Positions 8,965 to 17,278 of a DNA stretch of 64,000 nucleotides are shown in pieces; within the stretch, counting starts at the first letter, position 1; each line of letters opens with the position of its first letter. The notes under the pieces were generated by a model. The model searched no databases. It was not told the DNA's origin and saw only the letters and a list, made by a program, of their open reading frames with translations. Location: the NCBI GenBank assembly GCA_007693765.1, contig RECZ01000109.1, positions 1 through 64,000 of the forward strand, given 5' to 3'. The position numbers and the translations under genes are program-made. This DNA is from Phycisphaerales bacterium (lineage in GTDB: Bacteria > Planctomycetota > Phycisphaerae > Phycisphaerales > UBA1924).

Positions 8965-9930
8965 TCAGGAGCGGCTCATCGACTCCGCCCGGTCGCGCAG
9001 CATGTCCAGCATGCCGCGGACCTCCTGGGCCATGCGCGAATTCGGGAAGTCGTTGATGATGCGTTCGCCCACCTCGACGGCGTCGCGCCAGGCGCGGTCC
9101 TGCACGGCGAGTTTGAAGCGGACGCCGAGGTTGTCGCGGGCCTTGCCGATCACGCCGCGGGCGAGCTCGCGGAAGGGCTCGGCCTCCTCCTCGGTGAGGT
9201 ACTGGTCGAGCTCCTTGAGAAGGGTCATGGCCTCGTCGACCTGCTCGCGCTCGGCGCAGACGAGGAATCGACGCTCGAGGTCCTGCTTGTGGCGCGAGCG
9301 GGCCTGATCGACGCGCTCGCGCAGGCCGGCGACGCGGTGCGACTCGGGGTACAGGCGGGTGATGCGTGCGGCCTCGGCGTAGGACTCGGCCCAGTGGCGA
9401 TCGCGGATCATCTTCTCGAGCGATTCGAGCGACGCGATGACCTCCTTATCGAGCGTCTGGGCCCGCACACGCTCGATGCGAGCCCGGAACTCCTCGGCGT
9501 CGGCGCGGTAGCCGAAGCGCTCGGCGAGCTCTTTCACCAGGATCAACGCGGCCTCGTAGTCGCCGAGGCTGATGTCCTGCTCGATCGCCTTGCGGAGCAG
9601 CGCGCGCTCCTCCTTGCGGTGGATGATGCGCTTCGCCGTCTCGGACAGACCGCCCTCGTGCGTCAGACGCTCGATGGCCTGCGAGATGCGGTCGAACGAC
9701 TCGCGCGGCGAGGGGCCCTCGGCGCTGGACGAAGCACGGAGCGCCATGGGGATCGTCGCGATGGTGAAGACCAGGGCCACGAAGGCGTAGCCGCGCAGGT
9801 CCGGCGTGAAGAGCATCATCGCCACGCACACCAGCGCCAGCCCGGCGTACATCGCGATCACGACGAACTGCGGGATGAAGACGTCCTTGCGGGGGGTGGG
9901 CTTCTTGCGATCGTCGTCGGTGGGGCTCAC
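8965..9930 (-). CDS. Membrane protein with cytoplasmic TPR/coiled-coil domain
   Basis: The start is GTG 9930 with a strong AGGAGG-type site about 7 nt upstream on the minus strand. The 321-residue protein begins with a charged stretch, then two adjacent membrane helices (about residues 20-43 and 47-64). A long helical region of charged residues follows, with degenerate TPR-like pairs (for example DYEAALILVKELAERFGYRA and DAVEVGERIINDFPNSRMAQ). The architecture suggests a membrane-bound scaffold. No enzyme motif is seen and I do not recognise the family. It is convergent with the lspA operon, 19 nt away. Confidence 0.7.
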   Translation of the reverse strand: MSPTDDDRKKPTPRKDVFIPQFVVIAMYAGLALVCVAMMLFTPDLRGYAFVALVFTIATIPMALRASSSAEGPSPRESFDRISQAIERLTHEGGLSETAKRIIHRKEERALLRKAIEQDISLGDYEAALILVKELAERFGYRADAEEFRARIERVRAQTLDKEVIASLESLEKMIRDRHWAESYAEAARITRLYPESHRVAGLRERVDQARSRHKQDLERRFLVCAEREQVDEAMTLLKELDQYLTEEEAEPFRELARGVIGKARDNLGVRFKLAVQDRAWRDAVEVGERIINDFPNSRMAQEVRGMLDMLRDRAESMSRS

Positions 9931-10084
9931 GACACGCCTCCTGCTCTTTCTGGCGATGCGCCGGGGCGCTTCGCCGCGTTGCGTTCCGGCGGGGTCGGCA
10001 TCGCTGTGGATCGGATGCCGTGCTGTGCTTGCGGGCGCTGGCTACCGGTGGTTCGTCACCGGTGGGATGATTCCAGAGGCTAAC

Positions 10085-10123
10085 TTCCGGGGGTCGGCTT
10101 CCGGGGGGGTTAACTTCCGGGGG
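10085..10123. repeat. TTCCGGGGG repeat, three copies, at the cupin 3' end
   Basis: Copies of TTCCGGGGG begin at 10085, 10099 (with seven Gs) and 10115, separated by TAAC or TCGGC-like spacers. Read on the minus strand, the proximal copy supplies the last cupin residues (PGS) and its TAA stop. The other copies lie just beyond the stop. Confidence 0.65.
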
Positions 10124-10475
10124 TGGGATCGCCGCAGTTGCGTTCGACGGGGACGAGACAGAGGAAGCGCAGGCCCTCGGGGCCGGCGCGGAACTGGTGT
10201 TCATGATCGGCGGGAACGTAGAGCACGTCTCCACCTTTGATCGGCCGATGCTCGCCACCGAGCAGCACGGTGCCGGCGCCGGCGATGATGTAGACCTCGT
10301 GCTCGTAGTCGTGGCTGTGGTGCGGCGTGTGCCCGCCCCCCTCGACGCGGAACTGGCGCAGGGCGAAGTTCGGGGCGCCGTCCTCACGCCCGACCATGAT
10401 GCGCATGGTCACGCCGGAGACGCCGGGCATATCCACGGGTGCGCACTCGACCTCGTCGATGTTGCGGATGATCAT
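10110..10475 (-). CDS. Cupin-domain protein
   Basis: This 121-residue protein is a single-domain cupin. Cupin motif 1 is GGHTPHHSHDYEHEVYIIAG, with three His and one Glu as likely metal ligands. Motif 2 is GDVLYVPADHEHQFRA, with the last metal His. Small stand-alone cupins may be dioxygenases, isomerases or sensors, so no substrate is assigned. The start at 10475 follows a GGAGC-like site. The final residues and stop codon come from a TTCCGGGGG repeat (10115-10123), so the C-terminal tail may be recent. Confidence 0.85.
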   Translation of the reverse strand: MIIRNIDEVECAPVDMPGVSGVTMRIMVGREDGAPNFALRQFRVEGGGHTPHHSHDYEHEVYIIAGAGTVLLGGEHRPIKGGDVLYVPADHEHQFRAGPEGLRFLCLVPVERNCGDPTPGS

Positions 10476-10552
10476 GCTCGCTCCGAAGCAGGGGCGGAGG
10501 GCGACGGGAGGGGGCGCCCACGGGGGAAGTTTGAAAGTCTACCATGCGGCGT

Positions 10553-11218
10553 ATGCCCCAGACCGTGCCCGCACCGACGATCGAGCCCTTCGCGCTCGGC
10601 CCCTTCATGACCAACTGCTACCTCGTCCACGCCGGGAAGGGGTCGGACGCGTGGATCGTGGATGCGGGCTTCGAGCCCGCCCCGCTGCTGTCCAAGGCGC
10701 GTTCGCTGGGCGTGCGGGTGCGGGCGATCCTGCTCACCCACGCCCACGTGGACCACATCGCGGGGCTGAACGAGGCGCGAGCCGCCTTCCCCGATGCGCC
10801 GATCCTCATCCACGCCGAGGAAGAACGCTGGCTCAACGACCCGGAACTGAACCTCAGCGCCGGCCACGGCTTCCCCATCACCGCCCCGCCCGCCGACGCC
10901 CTGCTCAAGGACGGGGAGACGCTGGAGATCAACGGATCGCTCTGGCGCGTGCTGCACACCCCCGGGCACTCGCCCGGGGGCGTGACGTTCCACTGCCCGG
11001 GGGCGGGCGTCGCCCTGGTGGGCGACACACTCTTCAACGGCTCCGTCGGGCGGTTCGACTTCCCCACCAGCGACGAGCGGGCCCTCGTGCGCTCGATCAA
11101 GGAAACGCTCTACACGCTGCCCGACGCCACCCGCGTGCTGCCGGGACACGGCCCGGCCACGACGATCGGGCGCGAGAAGACCAGCAACCCCTTCGTGCGC
11201 GCCGAGCCGGCCCGATGA
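10553..11218 (+). CDS. Metallo-beta-lactamase-fold hydrolase (glyoxalase II-like)
   Basis: The protein carries the metal-binding THAHVDH motif near residue 60, followed by LHTPGHSPGG, LVGDTLF and VLPGHGPAT, the ligand set of the glyoxalase II/YcbL-type branch. At 221 residues it has the compact YcbL length, without the glyoxalase II C-terminal domain. Such enzymes hydrolyse thioesters or lactones in the cytoplasm. I choose ATG 10553 because TACCAT (10540-10545) ends exactly 7 nt before it, suggesting a leaderless mRNA. An in-frame ATG at 10544 would lie partly inside that hexamer. The stop overlaps the next start (ATGA). Confidence 0.9.
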   Translation: MPQTVPAPTIEPFALGPFMTNCYLVHAGKGSDAWIVDAGFEPAPLLSKARSLGVRVRAILLTHAHVDHIAGLNEARAAFPDAPILIHAEEERWLNDPELNLSAGHGFPITAPPADALLKDGETLEINGSLWRVLHTPGHSPGGVTFHCPGAGVALVGDTLFNGSVGRFDFPTSDERALVRSIKETLYTLPDATRVLPGHGPATTIGREKTSNPFVRAEPAR

Positions 11219-12045
11219 TCGAGCGCTTCGCACGATTCCCCGCGGCTCTGGCGGAGCGTGCGAAGTCGGTGCGCCTCGCGTCGGACATCGTCGACGGCGG
11301 CGTGCCCACGCTGCTGGCGCACCCCGACTGGGAGCGCCCGGCCCCCTTCGTGCTCTGGCTGCACGGGCGCACGGTGAACAAGGAACTCGACCCCGGCCGC
11401 TACCTGCGCTGGATCCGCGCCGGGATCGGCGCGTGCGCCATCGATCTCCCCGGCCACGGCGAACGCTTCGAAAAGGACGCCCAGCGCACGGAGCGCACGC
11501 TCTACGTCGTCGAGCAGGCGGTCGCAGAAATCGACGCCGTGCTCGGCGCCCTGCGCGACTCCGAGCACGGTGCGGCGTTCGATTTCAGCCGCGTGGCCAT
11601 CGGCGGAATGTCCGCCGGGGGCATGGTGACGCTGCGGCGGCTCTGCGATGCGCACGCCTTCGTGTGCGCGTGCGTGGAGTCCACCGCGGGCGATTTTTCG
11701 CGGATGCCGGCGTACGAGGGGCGGTACCCCGCGGAGATGACGCGGCGACTCGACCCCATGCAAAACCTTGAGCACTGGCGCCACCTCCCGCTGCTCGCCC
11801 TGCACTCTGATGCGGATGAGTGGGTCTCCGTCGAGGCCATCCGGTCGTTCACCGAAACCCTGCGAGAGCGTGCGGCCGCGTCCGGCGCCGATCCTGATGA
11901 CGTCCGCCTCCACACGTGGCCCGAAACGGGCGCCCCGGCCGAGCACGCCGGGTTCGGACGCATGGCCAACGAGGCGAAAAACCTGCAGTCGGAGTTCCTC
12001 ACACGCTGGCTCCGCCCCGAGGCGGCCCCGGCGGCGGGCGAATAA
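11215..12045 (+). CDS. Alpha/beta hydrolase (dienelactone hydrolase/prolyl-oligopeptidase type)
   Basis: The start overlaps the metallo-hydrolase stop (ATGA), so both enzymes are made from one transcript. The 276-residue protein has the alpha/beta-hydrolase order: an oxyanion region VLWLHGRTVNKE, IDLPGHGERF, the nucleophile elbow IGGMSAGGM (Ser), an acid in LHSDADEWVS, and a late His in PAEHAGFG. It lacks a signal peptide and is probably cytoplasmic. An esterase is likely; the substrate is unknown. Pairing with a metallo-hydrolase hints that the two act on related esters or thioesters, which is inference. Confidence 0.85.
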   Translation: MIERFARFPAALAERAKSVRLASDIVDGGVPTLLAHPDWERPAPFVLWLHGRTVNKELDPGRYLRWIRAGIGACAIDLPGHGERFEKDAQRTERTLYVVEQAVAEIDAVLGALRDSEHGAAFDFSRVAIGGMSAGGMVTLRRLCDAHAFVCACVESTAGDFSRMPAYEGRYPAEMTRRLDPMQNLEHWRHLPLLALHSDADEWVSVEAIRSFTETLRERAAASGADPDDVRLHTWPETGAPAEHAGFGRMANEAKNLQSEFLTRWLRPEAAPAAGE

Positions 12046-12146
12046 CCGGCTCGGACGAGGGGTTCTCCGGTACAATCCTGATCGACGGCGCGGCCTCTCG
12101 TCGCGCCGCAACACCGGCCCCGCGGCCCAGCAGGAAGGACAACCAA

Positions 12147-13418
12147 ATGCACCTGATCAACCGCGCCTCAATCGTCGCGCTGTGCGCCGGGCTGCTGCTC
12201 GGAGCGAGCGCCGCCGCCGCGCCCGCTGGGCTCGAAGCCGTGGATCGCGCCAATTCGCTCATGAGCGAGCGGATCATCGAGGCCCGCGACACCGGCACGG
12301 ACAGCGAGGCCCTCCGCCGCCAGATCGCGATCGAAGCGCTCGCCGAATCCGGCCTTGAGGTCGGCGAGATGTCCGCCGCGCAGATCGAGCGCGCCGGGCG
12401 GCTCCTCTCGACCGCCGGGCTCTCCGACGCGGGTCGCGAGCGTCTGGGCACGCTCGCCAGGAGCGACACCGCCGACGGCGCCGTCGCCGCGGTCGCGCTC
12501 GCGGGGATGGTCGACGGCGAGGCGCCGCAGGCAGAGCGCACCGAGGCCGTCCGCAAGGCCATCACGCACCCCGGCCTCGCCGCTGCGCTCCGCCGCGGCG
12601 ACGCGTCGAACGTCTTTTTCATGCTGGGCTACGCCCCTGACGAGACGCTGCAGGGCGTCCGCACCGAGGCGTTGGCGCTCGCGCACCTCTTCGACAACGA
12701 CCTGCCGCCGCAGGTCATCGGCTCGGGCGTGGTCTTCGTTCGCGCCATGCTGCGCCTCGACGCCCCGGCCCAGACGCGCGAGCACGTGCGCACCGCTCTG
12801 CTCGTCCAGCACGAACGCGCCATCGGCGATGCCGCCACAGACGACGAGCGCCTCCTCGGCCGCCTCAAGCGCAACGTCGAGTACCTCGGCGGGGCCTACG
12901 CCCGGGGCGAGCTGCTCGGCCACGCATCGCCCGAGCTCACGATCACCTGGTCCAGCGACGAGACGATCGCCACGCTCGCCGACCTGCGCGGCAAGGTCGT
13001 CGTCATCGACTTCTGGGCGACGTGGTGCGGGCCGTGCATCCGCTCCTTCCCCAACCTGCGCGAACTAACGTCGCACTACTCGGGCTACCCCGTCGTGGTG
13101 CTAGGCGTCACCAGCCTGCAGGGCTCGCACGTCGGCCCCGATGAGCGCGTCGACACCACGGGCAACCCCGACCTCGAGTACGCGCTCATGAGCGAGTACC
13201 TGCCCCAGCGCGAGATGACGTGGCCCGTCGTGTTCACCTCGCAGGACGTCTACAACCCCGACTTCGGCGTGACGGGCATCCCCCACGTCGCCATCCTCGC
13301 CCCCGACGGCACGGTGCGCTACAACGGCCTGCACCCCATGGACCCCATGGAGGAGAAGACGGCCAAGATCGACGCCCTGCTCGAGGAGTTCGGCCTGCCC
13401 TCGCCCGCGGCGAACTGA
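12147..13418 (+). CDS. Secreted thioredoxin-like protein (TlpA/ResA type) with helical N-domain
   Basis: An AGGAAGGA site stands just upstream of ATG 12147. The 423-residue product begins with a signal peptide (IVALCAGLLLGASAAAA). Residues 30 to about 260 form a largely helical Ala/Glu-rich region with no named domain. The C-terminal 150 residues are a TlpA-like thioredoxin domain with KVVVIDFWATWCGPC (active-site Cys294 and Cys297) and a cis-Pro loop GVTGIPHVAI. It probably acts as a thiol-disulfide reductase outside the cytoplasmic membrane. A TACAAT at 12071-12076 is a likely -10. A strong terminator follows at 13449-13484. Confidence 0.9.
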   Translation: MHLINRASIVALCAGLLLGASAAAAPAGLEAVDRANSLMSERIIEARDTGTDSEALRRQIAIEALAESGLEVGEMSAAQIERAGRLLSTAGLSDAGRERLGTLARSDTADGAVAAVALAGMVDGEAPQAERTEAVRKAITHPGLAAALRRGDASNVFFMLGYAPDETLQGVRTEALALAHLFDNDLPPQVIGSGVVFVRAMLRLDAPAQTREHVRTALLVQHERAIGDAATDDERLLGRLKRNVEYLGGAYARGELLGHASPELTITWSSDETIATLADLRGKVVVIDFWATWCGPCIRSFPNLRELTSHYSGYPVVVLGVTSLQGSHVGPDERVDTTGNPDLEYALMSEYLPQREMTWPVVFTSQDVYNPDFGVTGIPHVAILAPDGTVRYNGLHPMDPMEEKTAKIDALLEEFGLPSPAAN

Positions 13419-13448
13419 TCGCCCCGCGACACCACGACCGCATCCCCG

Positions 13449-13484
13449 CGACGCGCCGGCCACACGCCGGCGCGTCGTTTTTTT
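13449..13484 (+). terminator. Rho-independent terminator after the thioredoxin-like gene
   Basis: A perfect 11-bp stem (CGACGCGCCGG at 13449-13459 with CCGGCGCGTCG at 13467-13477), a 7-nt loop and seven Ts (13478-13484). Confidence 0.9.
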
Positions 13485-13529
13485 CGGCGCCGGTTTGCCC
13501 GCGCGCTGCGCCGCCGCGATGATCCGCCC

Positions 13530-14879
13530 ATGCTGCGTCGGCTCAACCCCTTCCGAGGCCTGCCCAACCCGCTGGAGGTGTGGGCGTGGGGCATGTACGA
13601 CCTGGCCAACCAGTCGTTCAGCATCCTCATCAACACGCTCTTCTTCGCGATCTACTTCACGCAGCACGTCGCGGCGCACACGGGCAAGGCGGACCTGTAC
13701 TGGGGGATCGCGGTCTCGGTGAGCAACCTGCTCGTCGTGATCGCGGGGCCGGTGATCGGCGCCGTCGCGGACTACACCGGGGCGAAGAAGCAGGGGCTCT
13801 TCTTCTTCTACGTGCTGTGCGTGGGGTTCACCGGGGCGCTGGGGTTCGTCGAGCCCGGGGCGGTGCTGCTGGGGATGCTCATCTACATCGGCGGCAACTT
13901 CAGCCTCGCCTGCGGCGAGAACTTCCTCGCCTCCTTCCTGCCCGAGATCTCCACGCGGCAGAACATCGGGCGCATCAGCGCGATCGGGTGGACGATGGGC
14001 TACCTCGGGGCGCTGCTCATCCTCCCCGTGACGCTGCTCATCACCGGGCTCGACGAGATCACCGTCGATGAGTTCCGTCGCGTCTTCGTGCTCGCGGCGG
14101 TGTGGTTCCTCATCAACGCGGTGCCAACGTTCTGGTTCGTGAAGGAGCGCAAGCGGCGCGAGCAAGCGCCGCAGGCAGGGTCGCTGGTCGCGATCGGCTT
14201 CTCCCGCCTCGGGCAGACGGCGCGGGACGCCTTCCGCTACCGCCACCTCATCCGTTTCCTCATGTGCTTCTTCGTGTACGCGTGCGGCGTCCACGTGGTG
14301 ATCTACTTCGCGGGCATCATCAGCATGCGCGAGTTCGGCTTCGGGCCCTTCAAGCTCACCATGTTCATGACGCAACTGACGGTCGCCGCGGGCCTGGGCG
14401 CGGCGCTCACGGGCGTGTATCAGGACAGACTGGGCCACCGGCGCACGCTGCACGCGCTGCTGTGCGTGTGGGCGGTCTCGACGCTGGGCGTGGCCTTCGC
14501 CCCGCGCGAACCGGAGCACGAGTGGGTCTTCTGGGTGGTGAGCAACTTCGTGGGCTTCGGGCTGGGCGGCATCGGCACCGCGAGCAGGGCGATGGTCGGG
14601 CTGCTCACGCCCCGGCACAAGACGGCGGAGTTCTTCGGGCTGTGGGGGCTGGCGTACAAGTCCGCCGCGGTGGTGGGCCCGGTGCTCTTCGGCGCGGTCA
14701 GCGCCTCGCCCCTGGGGATGCGGTGGGCGCTGGTGATGGTCTCGGGCTTCTTTGTGACGGGGTTCGTCGGGCTCTTCATCGTCGACGAACGCGAGGGCTC
14801 GGCCAGCGCCGACGAGGCCGAGCGGCTGGAGGCGTCGACGTTCGGACCGCCCCCAACCGAGCAACCGCAGCGCCCATAA
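13530..14879 (+). CDS. MFS transporter, UMF1/Atg22-like
   Basis: The 449-residue protein has about twelve hydrophobic segments. Its opening (EVWAWGMYDLANQSFSILIN) is characteristic of the UMF1 family, related to the yeast vacuolar effluxer Atg22. The A-like loop has GAVADYTGAKKQ and the second half GVYQDRLGHRRTL. Bacterial UMF1 substrates are not established. A GATGAT (13518-13523) ends 6 nt before the ATG, so the transcript may be leaderless. The gene stands alone after a terminator. Confidence 0.85.
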   Translation: MLRRLNPFRGLPNPLEVWAWGMYDLANQSFSILINTLFFAIYFTQHVAAHTGKADLYWGIAVSVSNLLVVIAGPVIGAVADYTGAKKQGLFFFYVLCVGFTGALGFVEPGAVLLGMLIYIGGNFSLACGENFLASFLPEISTRQNIGRISAIGWTMGYLGALLILPVTLLITGLDEITVDEFRRVFVLAAVWFLINAVPTFWFVKERKRREQAPQAGSLVAIGFSRLGQTARDAFRYRHLIRFLMCFFVYACGVHVVIYFAGIISMREFGFGPFKLTMFMTQLTVAAGLGAALTGVYQDRLGHRRTLHALLCVWAVSTLGVAFAPREPEHEWVFWVVSNFVGFGLGGIGTASRAMVGLLTPRHKTAEFFGLWGLAYKSAAVVGPVLFGAVSASPLGMRWALVMVSGFFVTGFVGLFIVDEREGSASADEAERLEASTFGPPPTEQPQRP

Positions 14880-14993
14880 CCACCTCCCGTGCCAACCGCC
14901 TCACGTGTGCCTCCGACATGTCCCGTGCCACCGGCTTCGCCCAGCGAAGCCGGCGTCTTCAATCGACACCCTGTTCGACCGATGCACCTTCCG

Positions 14994-15065
14994 GCGAGCC
15001 GCGACCGTAAGGGAGCGGTTGGACGTCCGAAGCACCTTCAGCGCTCCCTCACGGTCGCGGCTCGC
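14994..15065. repeat. Palindromic REP/MITE-like element
   Basis: Two 24-nt arms (14994-15017 and 15042-15065) are inverted copies with one mismatch; the left arm begins GCGAGCCGCGACCGT. The 24-nt spacer contains a smaller near-palindrome around GGACGTCC. The element lies in the 230-nt gap before trpB and could fold into a long hairpin. No transposase is nearby. I see no second copy in this window. Confidence 0.6.
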
Positions 15066-15109
15066 TAACGCGGCTCGTTGACGCATCGCACACGTTCTAG
15101 ACTCCAGCC

Positions 15110-16351
15110 ATGCCCAACCCCACCGCAACTACCCTCCCCGACGCCCGCGGCCGTTTCGGCGCGTACGGCGGCGCCTTCGTCCCCGAGACGCTCGTCGGCG
15201 CCCTGCGCGAACTCGCGCAGGCGTACGACGACGCCCGGCGCGACCCCGCGTTCCAGCGTGAACTCGACCGCACGCTCGCCGACTTCGTGGGCCGCCCCAC
15301 CCCGCTGTGCTTCGCGCCGCGCCTGACGGAGCTCGCCGCGTCGCGTTCGAAGACCGGCGGCGCCGCGCAGATATGGCTCAAGCGGGAGGACCTCTGCCAC
15401 ACCGGCGCGCACAAGATCAACAACACTATGGGCCAGGCCCTGCTCGCGAAGCGCATGGGTCGCACGCGCATCATCGCGGAGACGGGCGCCGGGCAGCACG
15501 GGGTGGCCAGCGCCACCGCCGCGTCGCGCATGGGGCTCTCGTGCGACGTCTACATGGGCTCCGAAGACGCCCGGCGCCAGCGCCTCAACGTCGTCCGCAT
15601 GCGCCTCATGGGCGCGCGGGTGATCGAGGTGGACTCAGGCTCGCGCACCCTCAAGGACGCCACCAACGAGGCCATGCGCGACTGGATGGGCAGCAGCGAC
15701 ACCACGCTCTACATCATCGGCAGCGTCGTCGGCCCGCACCCCTTCCCCATGATCGTGCGCGATTTCCAGAGCGTGATCGGGCGCGAGGCGCGCGAGCAGT
15801 GCCTGCGCGAATGGAACGCGCTGCCCGATTGCGTGGTGGCGTGCGTCGGGGGCGGCTCCAACGCCGCGGGCATCTTTCACCCCTTCGCGCAGGACGAGGG
15901 CGTGGCCCTCGTCGGCGTCGAGGCGGGCGGGCGATCGACGAACGCGGGCGACCACGCCGCGCCGCTGGCCTTCGGTTCGCCCGGCGTGCTGCACGGCTCG
16001 ATGTCGTACGTCCTGCAGGACGAGCACGGCCAGACCGCGGACGTTCACTCCTGCTCCGCCGGCCTCGACTACCCCGGCGTCGGCCCCGAGCACGCCTACT
16101 GGAAGGACGCGGGGCGCGTGCGCTACACGCACGTCGGCGACGACGCGGCCCTCGACGCCTTCGTCGCCATGAGCGAAACAGAAGGGATCATCCCCGCGCT
16201 CGAAACGTCGCACGCCCTCGCGCACGCGATCGACCTCGCCGCCACCATGCAGCCGGACCAACGCGTGCTGGTGAACCTCTCCGGGCGGGGCGACAAGGAC
16301 GTGGACGAGGCCGCACGCCTGCTCGAAGCGCGACAAAAGCCGGCGCAGTGA
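15110..16351 (+). CDS. trpB: Tryptophan synthase beta chain
   Basis: TrpB condenses indole and serine to tryptophan using PLP. The 413-residue protein begins with the typical [15 protein letters not shown]. The PLP lysine is K102 in HTGAHKINN. Other hallmarks are [10 protein letters not shown], the glycine-rich phosphate loop [10 protein letters not shown], and [10 protein letters not shown] near the end. It is the TrpB1 type that works with TrpA. No trpA or other trp gene is near, which differs from the usual trpBA order. TAGACT (15098-15103) ends 6 nt before the ATG, compatible with a leaderless mRNA. The following gene is on the opposite strand. Confidence 0.96.
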   Translation: MPNPTATTLPDARGRFGAYGGAFVPETLVGALRELAQAYDDARRDPAFQRELDRTLADFVGRPTPLCFAPRLTELAASRSKTGGAAQIWLKREDLCHTGAHKINNTMGQALLAKRMGRTRIIAETGAGQHGVASATAASRMGLSCDVYMGSEDARRQRLNVVRMRLMGARVIEVDSGSRTLKDATNEAMRDWMGSSDTTLYIIGSVVGPHPFPMIVRDFQSVIGREAREQCLREWNALPDCVVACVGGGSNAAGIFHPFAQDEGVALVGVEAGGRSTNAGDHAAPLAFGSPGVLHGSMSYVLQDEHGQTADVHSCSAGLDYPGVGPEHAYWKDAGRVRYTHVGDDAALDAFVAMSETEGIIPALETSHALAHAIDLAATMQPDQRVLVNLSGRGDKDVDEAARLLEARQKPAQ

Positions 16352-16378
16352 GCCCACGCCACGGTCAACGCGACGCGT

Positions 16379-17278
16379 TCACTCCGCTCGTGCGCCCAGT
16401 TCCCGCCGGAAGAACCCGGTGATCGCGTCACGAACGGCCCGATCGTCAACAAGGTCGTTGTGCCCGACGATGTTGGAACTGACGACCTCCACGCGCACGC
16501 CCGCGTCTCGGGCGGCGCCAGCGATGACTTCCGCGTGGCGGAAGGGCACGATGGCGTCGGTGGTCCCGTGGACGATCAGCAGCGGGCGCTCGCCCAGCCG
16601 CGCAACGCTGTCCGTCGCGTCCGCGCCGGGCCTGATGAGCAACCAGCCCAGCCCCGGCAGCTTCTCGTTGGCGATCCGACGCCACCCGCTGAACCCGGCC
16701 CCCGCGACGGCCGCCCGCACCTCTTCGCGGTCCGCGGCCATCGCCAGCGCGACGGAGGCTCCGAGGCTCACTCCATAGATGCCGATGCGATCGGCGTCCA
16801 CGTCCTCTCGTGTACGCAAGTACTCGAGCGCCGCGTGCGCATCGGTGATGACGTCTTCGCGGCGCATGCCCCGCGTGGCGCGGTCCGAGCGGCCGTAGGA
16901 GCGGTAGTCGAAGCACAGCACGTTGAATCCCTCGTCGATGAGGAACTCGCTGAACCACCAGTGCGTGGAGACGTTGCCGGCGTTGCCGTGCACGTGCAAC
17001 ACCGTTGGCGCTCGCTCGCCGGGCGCCACGCCGCGCGCCGGGGCGAACCAGCCGTGCAGAGTGAGGCCGTCCGGCGTCTCGAACCGCACATCTTCGATGC
17101 CAGCGGGCGTCGGGAAGGGCGCACGACTCGGGAAGAAGAACACTCGTTCCACGAAGCGGGTCGCTCCCACAACGGTCAGGATCACCGCCAGCAGCGCAAG
17201 CGTGATCACCGTGCGCACCGAGCGTCGCCGCCAATCCCGCAACGCCCACGCCGGCGCTCGTTGTCTTTTTTCAGCCAT
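16379..17278 (-). CDS. Membrane-anchored alpha/beta hydrolase (YfhR/BEM46-like)
   Basis: The 299-residue protein has an N-terminal membrane helix (VITLALLAVILTVVGATRF) followed by an alpha/beta-hydrolase domain. Visible motifs are TVLHVHGNAGN (oxyanion region), FDYRSYGRS, the nucleophile elbow IYGVSLGASVA, an acid in IVHGTTDAIVP, and a late His in IVGHNDL. This order matches the BEM46/YfhR group of unknown substrate. The ATG at 17278 lies 8 nt inside the end of the upstream TPR gene, so the two are coupled. Confidence 0.85.
   Translation of the reverse strand: MAEKRQRAPAWALRDWRRRSVRTVITLALLAVILTVVGATRFVERVFFFPSRAPFPTPAGIEDVRFETPDGLTLHGWFAPARGVAPGERAPTVLHVHGNAGNVSTHWWFSEFLIDEGFNVLCFDYRSYGRSDRATRGMRREDVITDAHAALEYLRTREDVDADRIGIYGVSLGASVALAMAADREEVRAAVAGAGFSGWRRIANEKLPGLGWLLIRPGADATDSVARLGERPLLIVHGTTDAIVPFRHAEVIAGAARDAGVRVEVVSSNIVGHNDLVDDRAVRDAITGFFRRELGARAE

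Noticed and set aside
14994-15065. Terminator of the MFS gene
   Set aside because: The hairpin is far from the stop codon and lacks a T-run; its long symmetrical arms look more like a repeat element.
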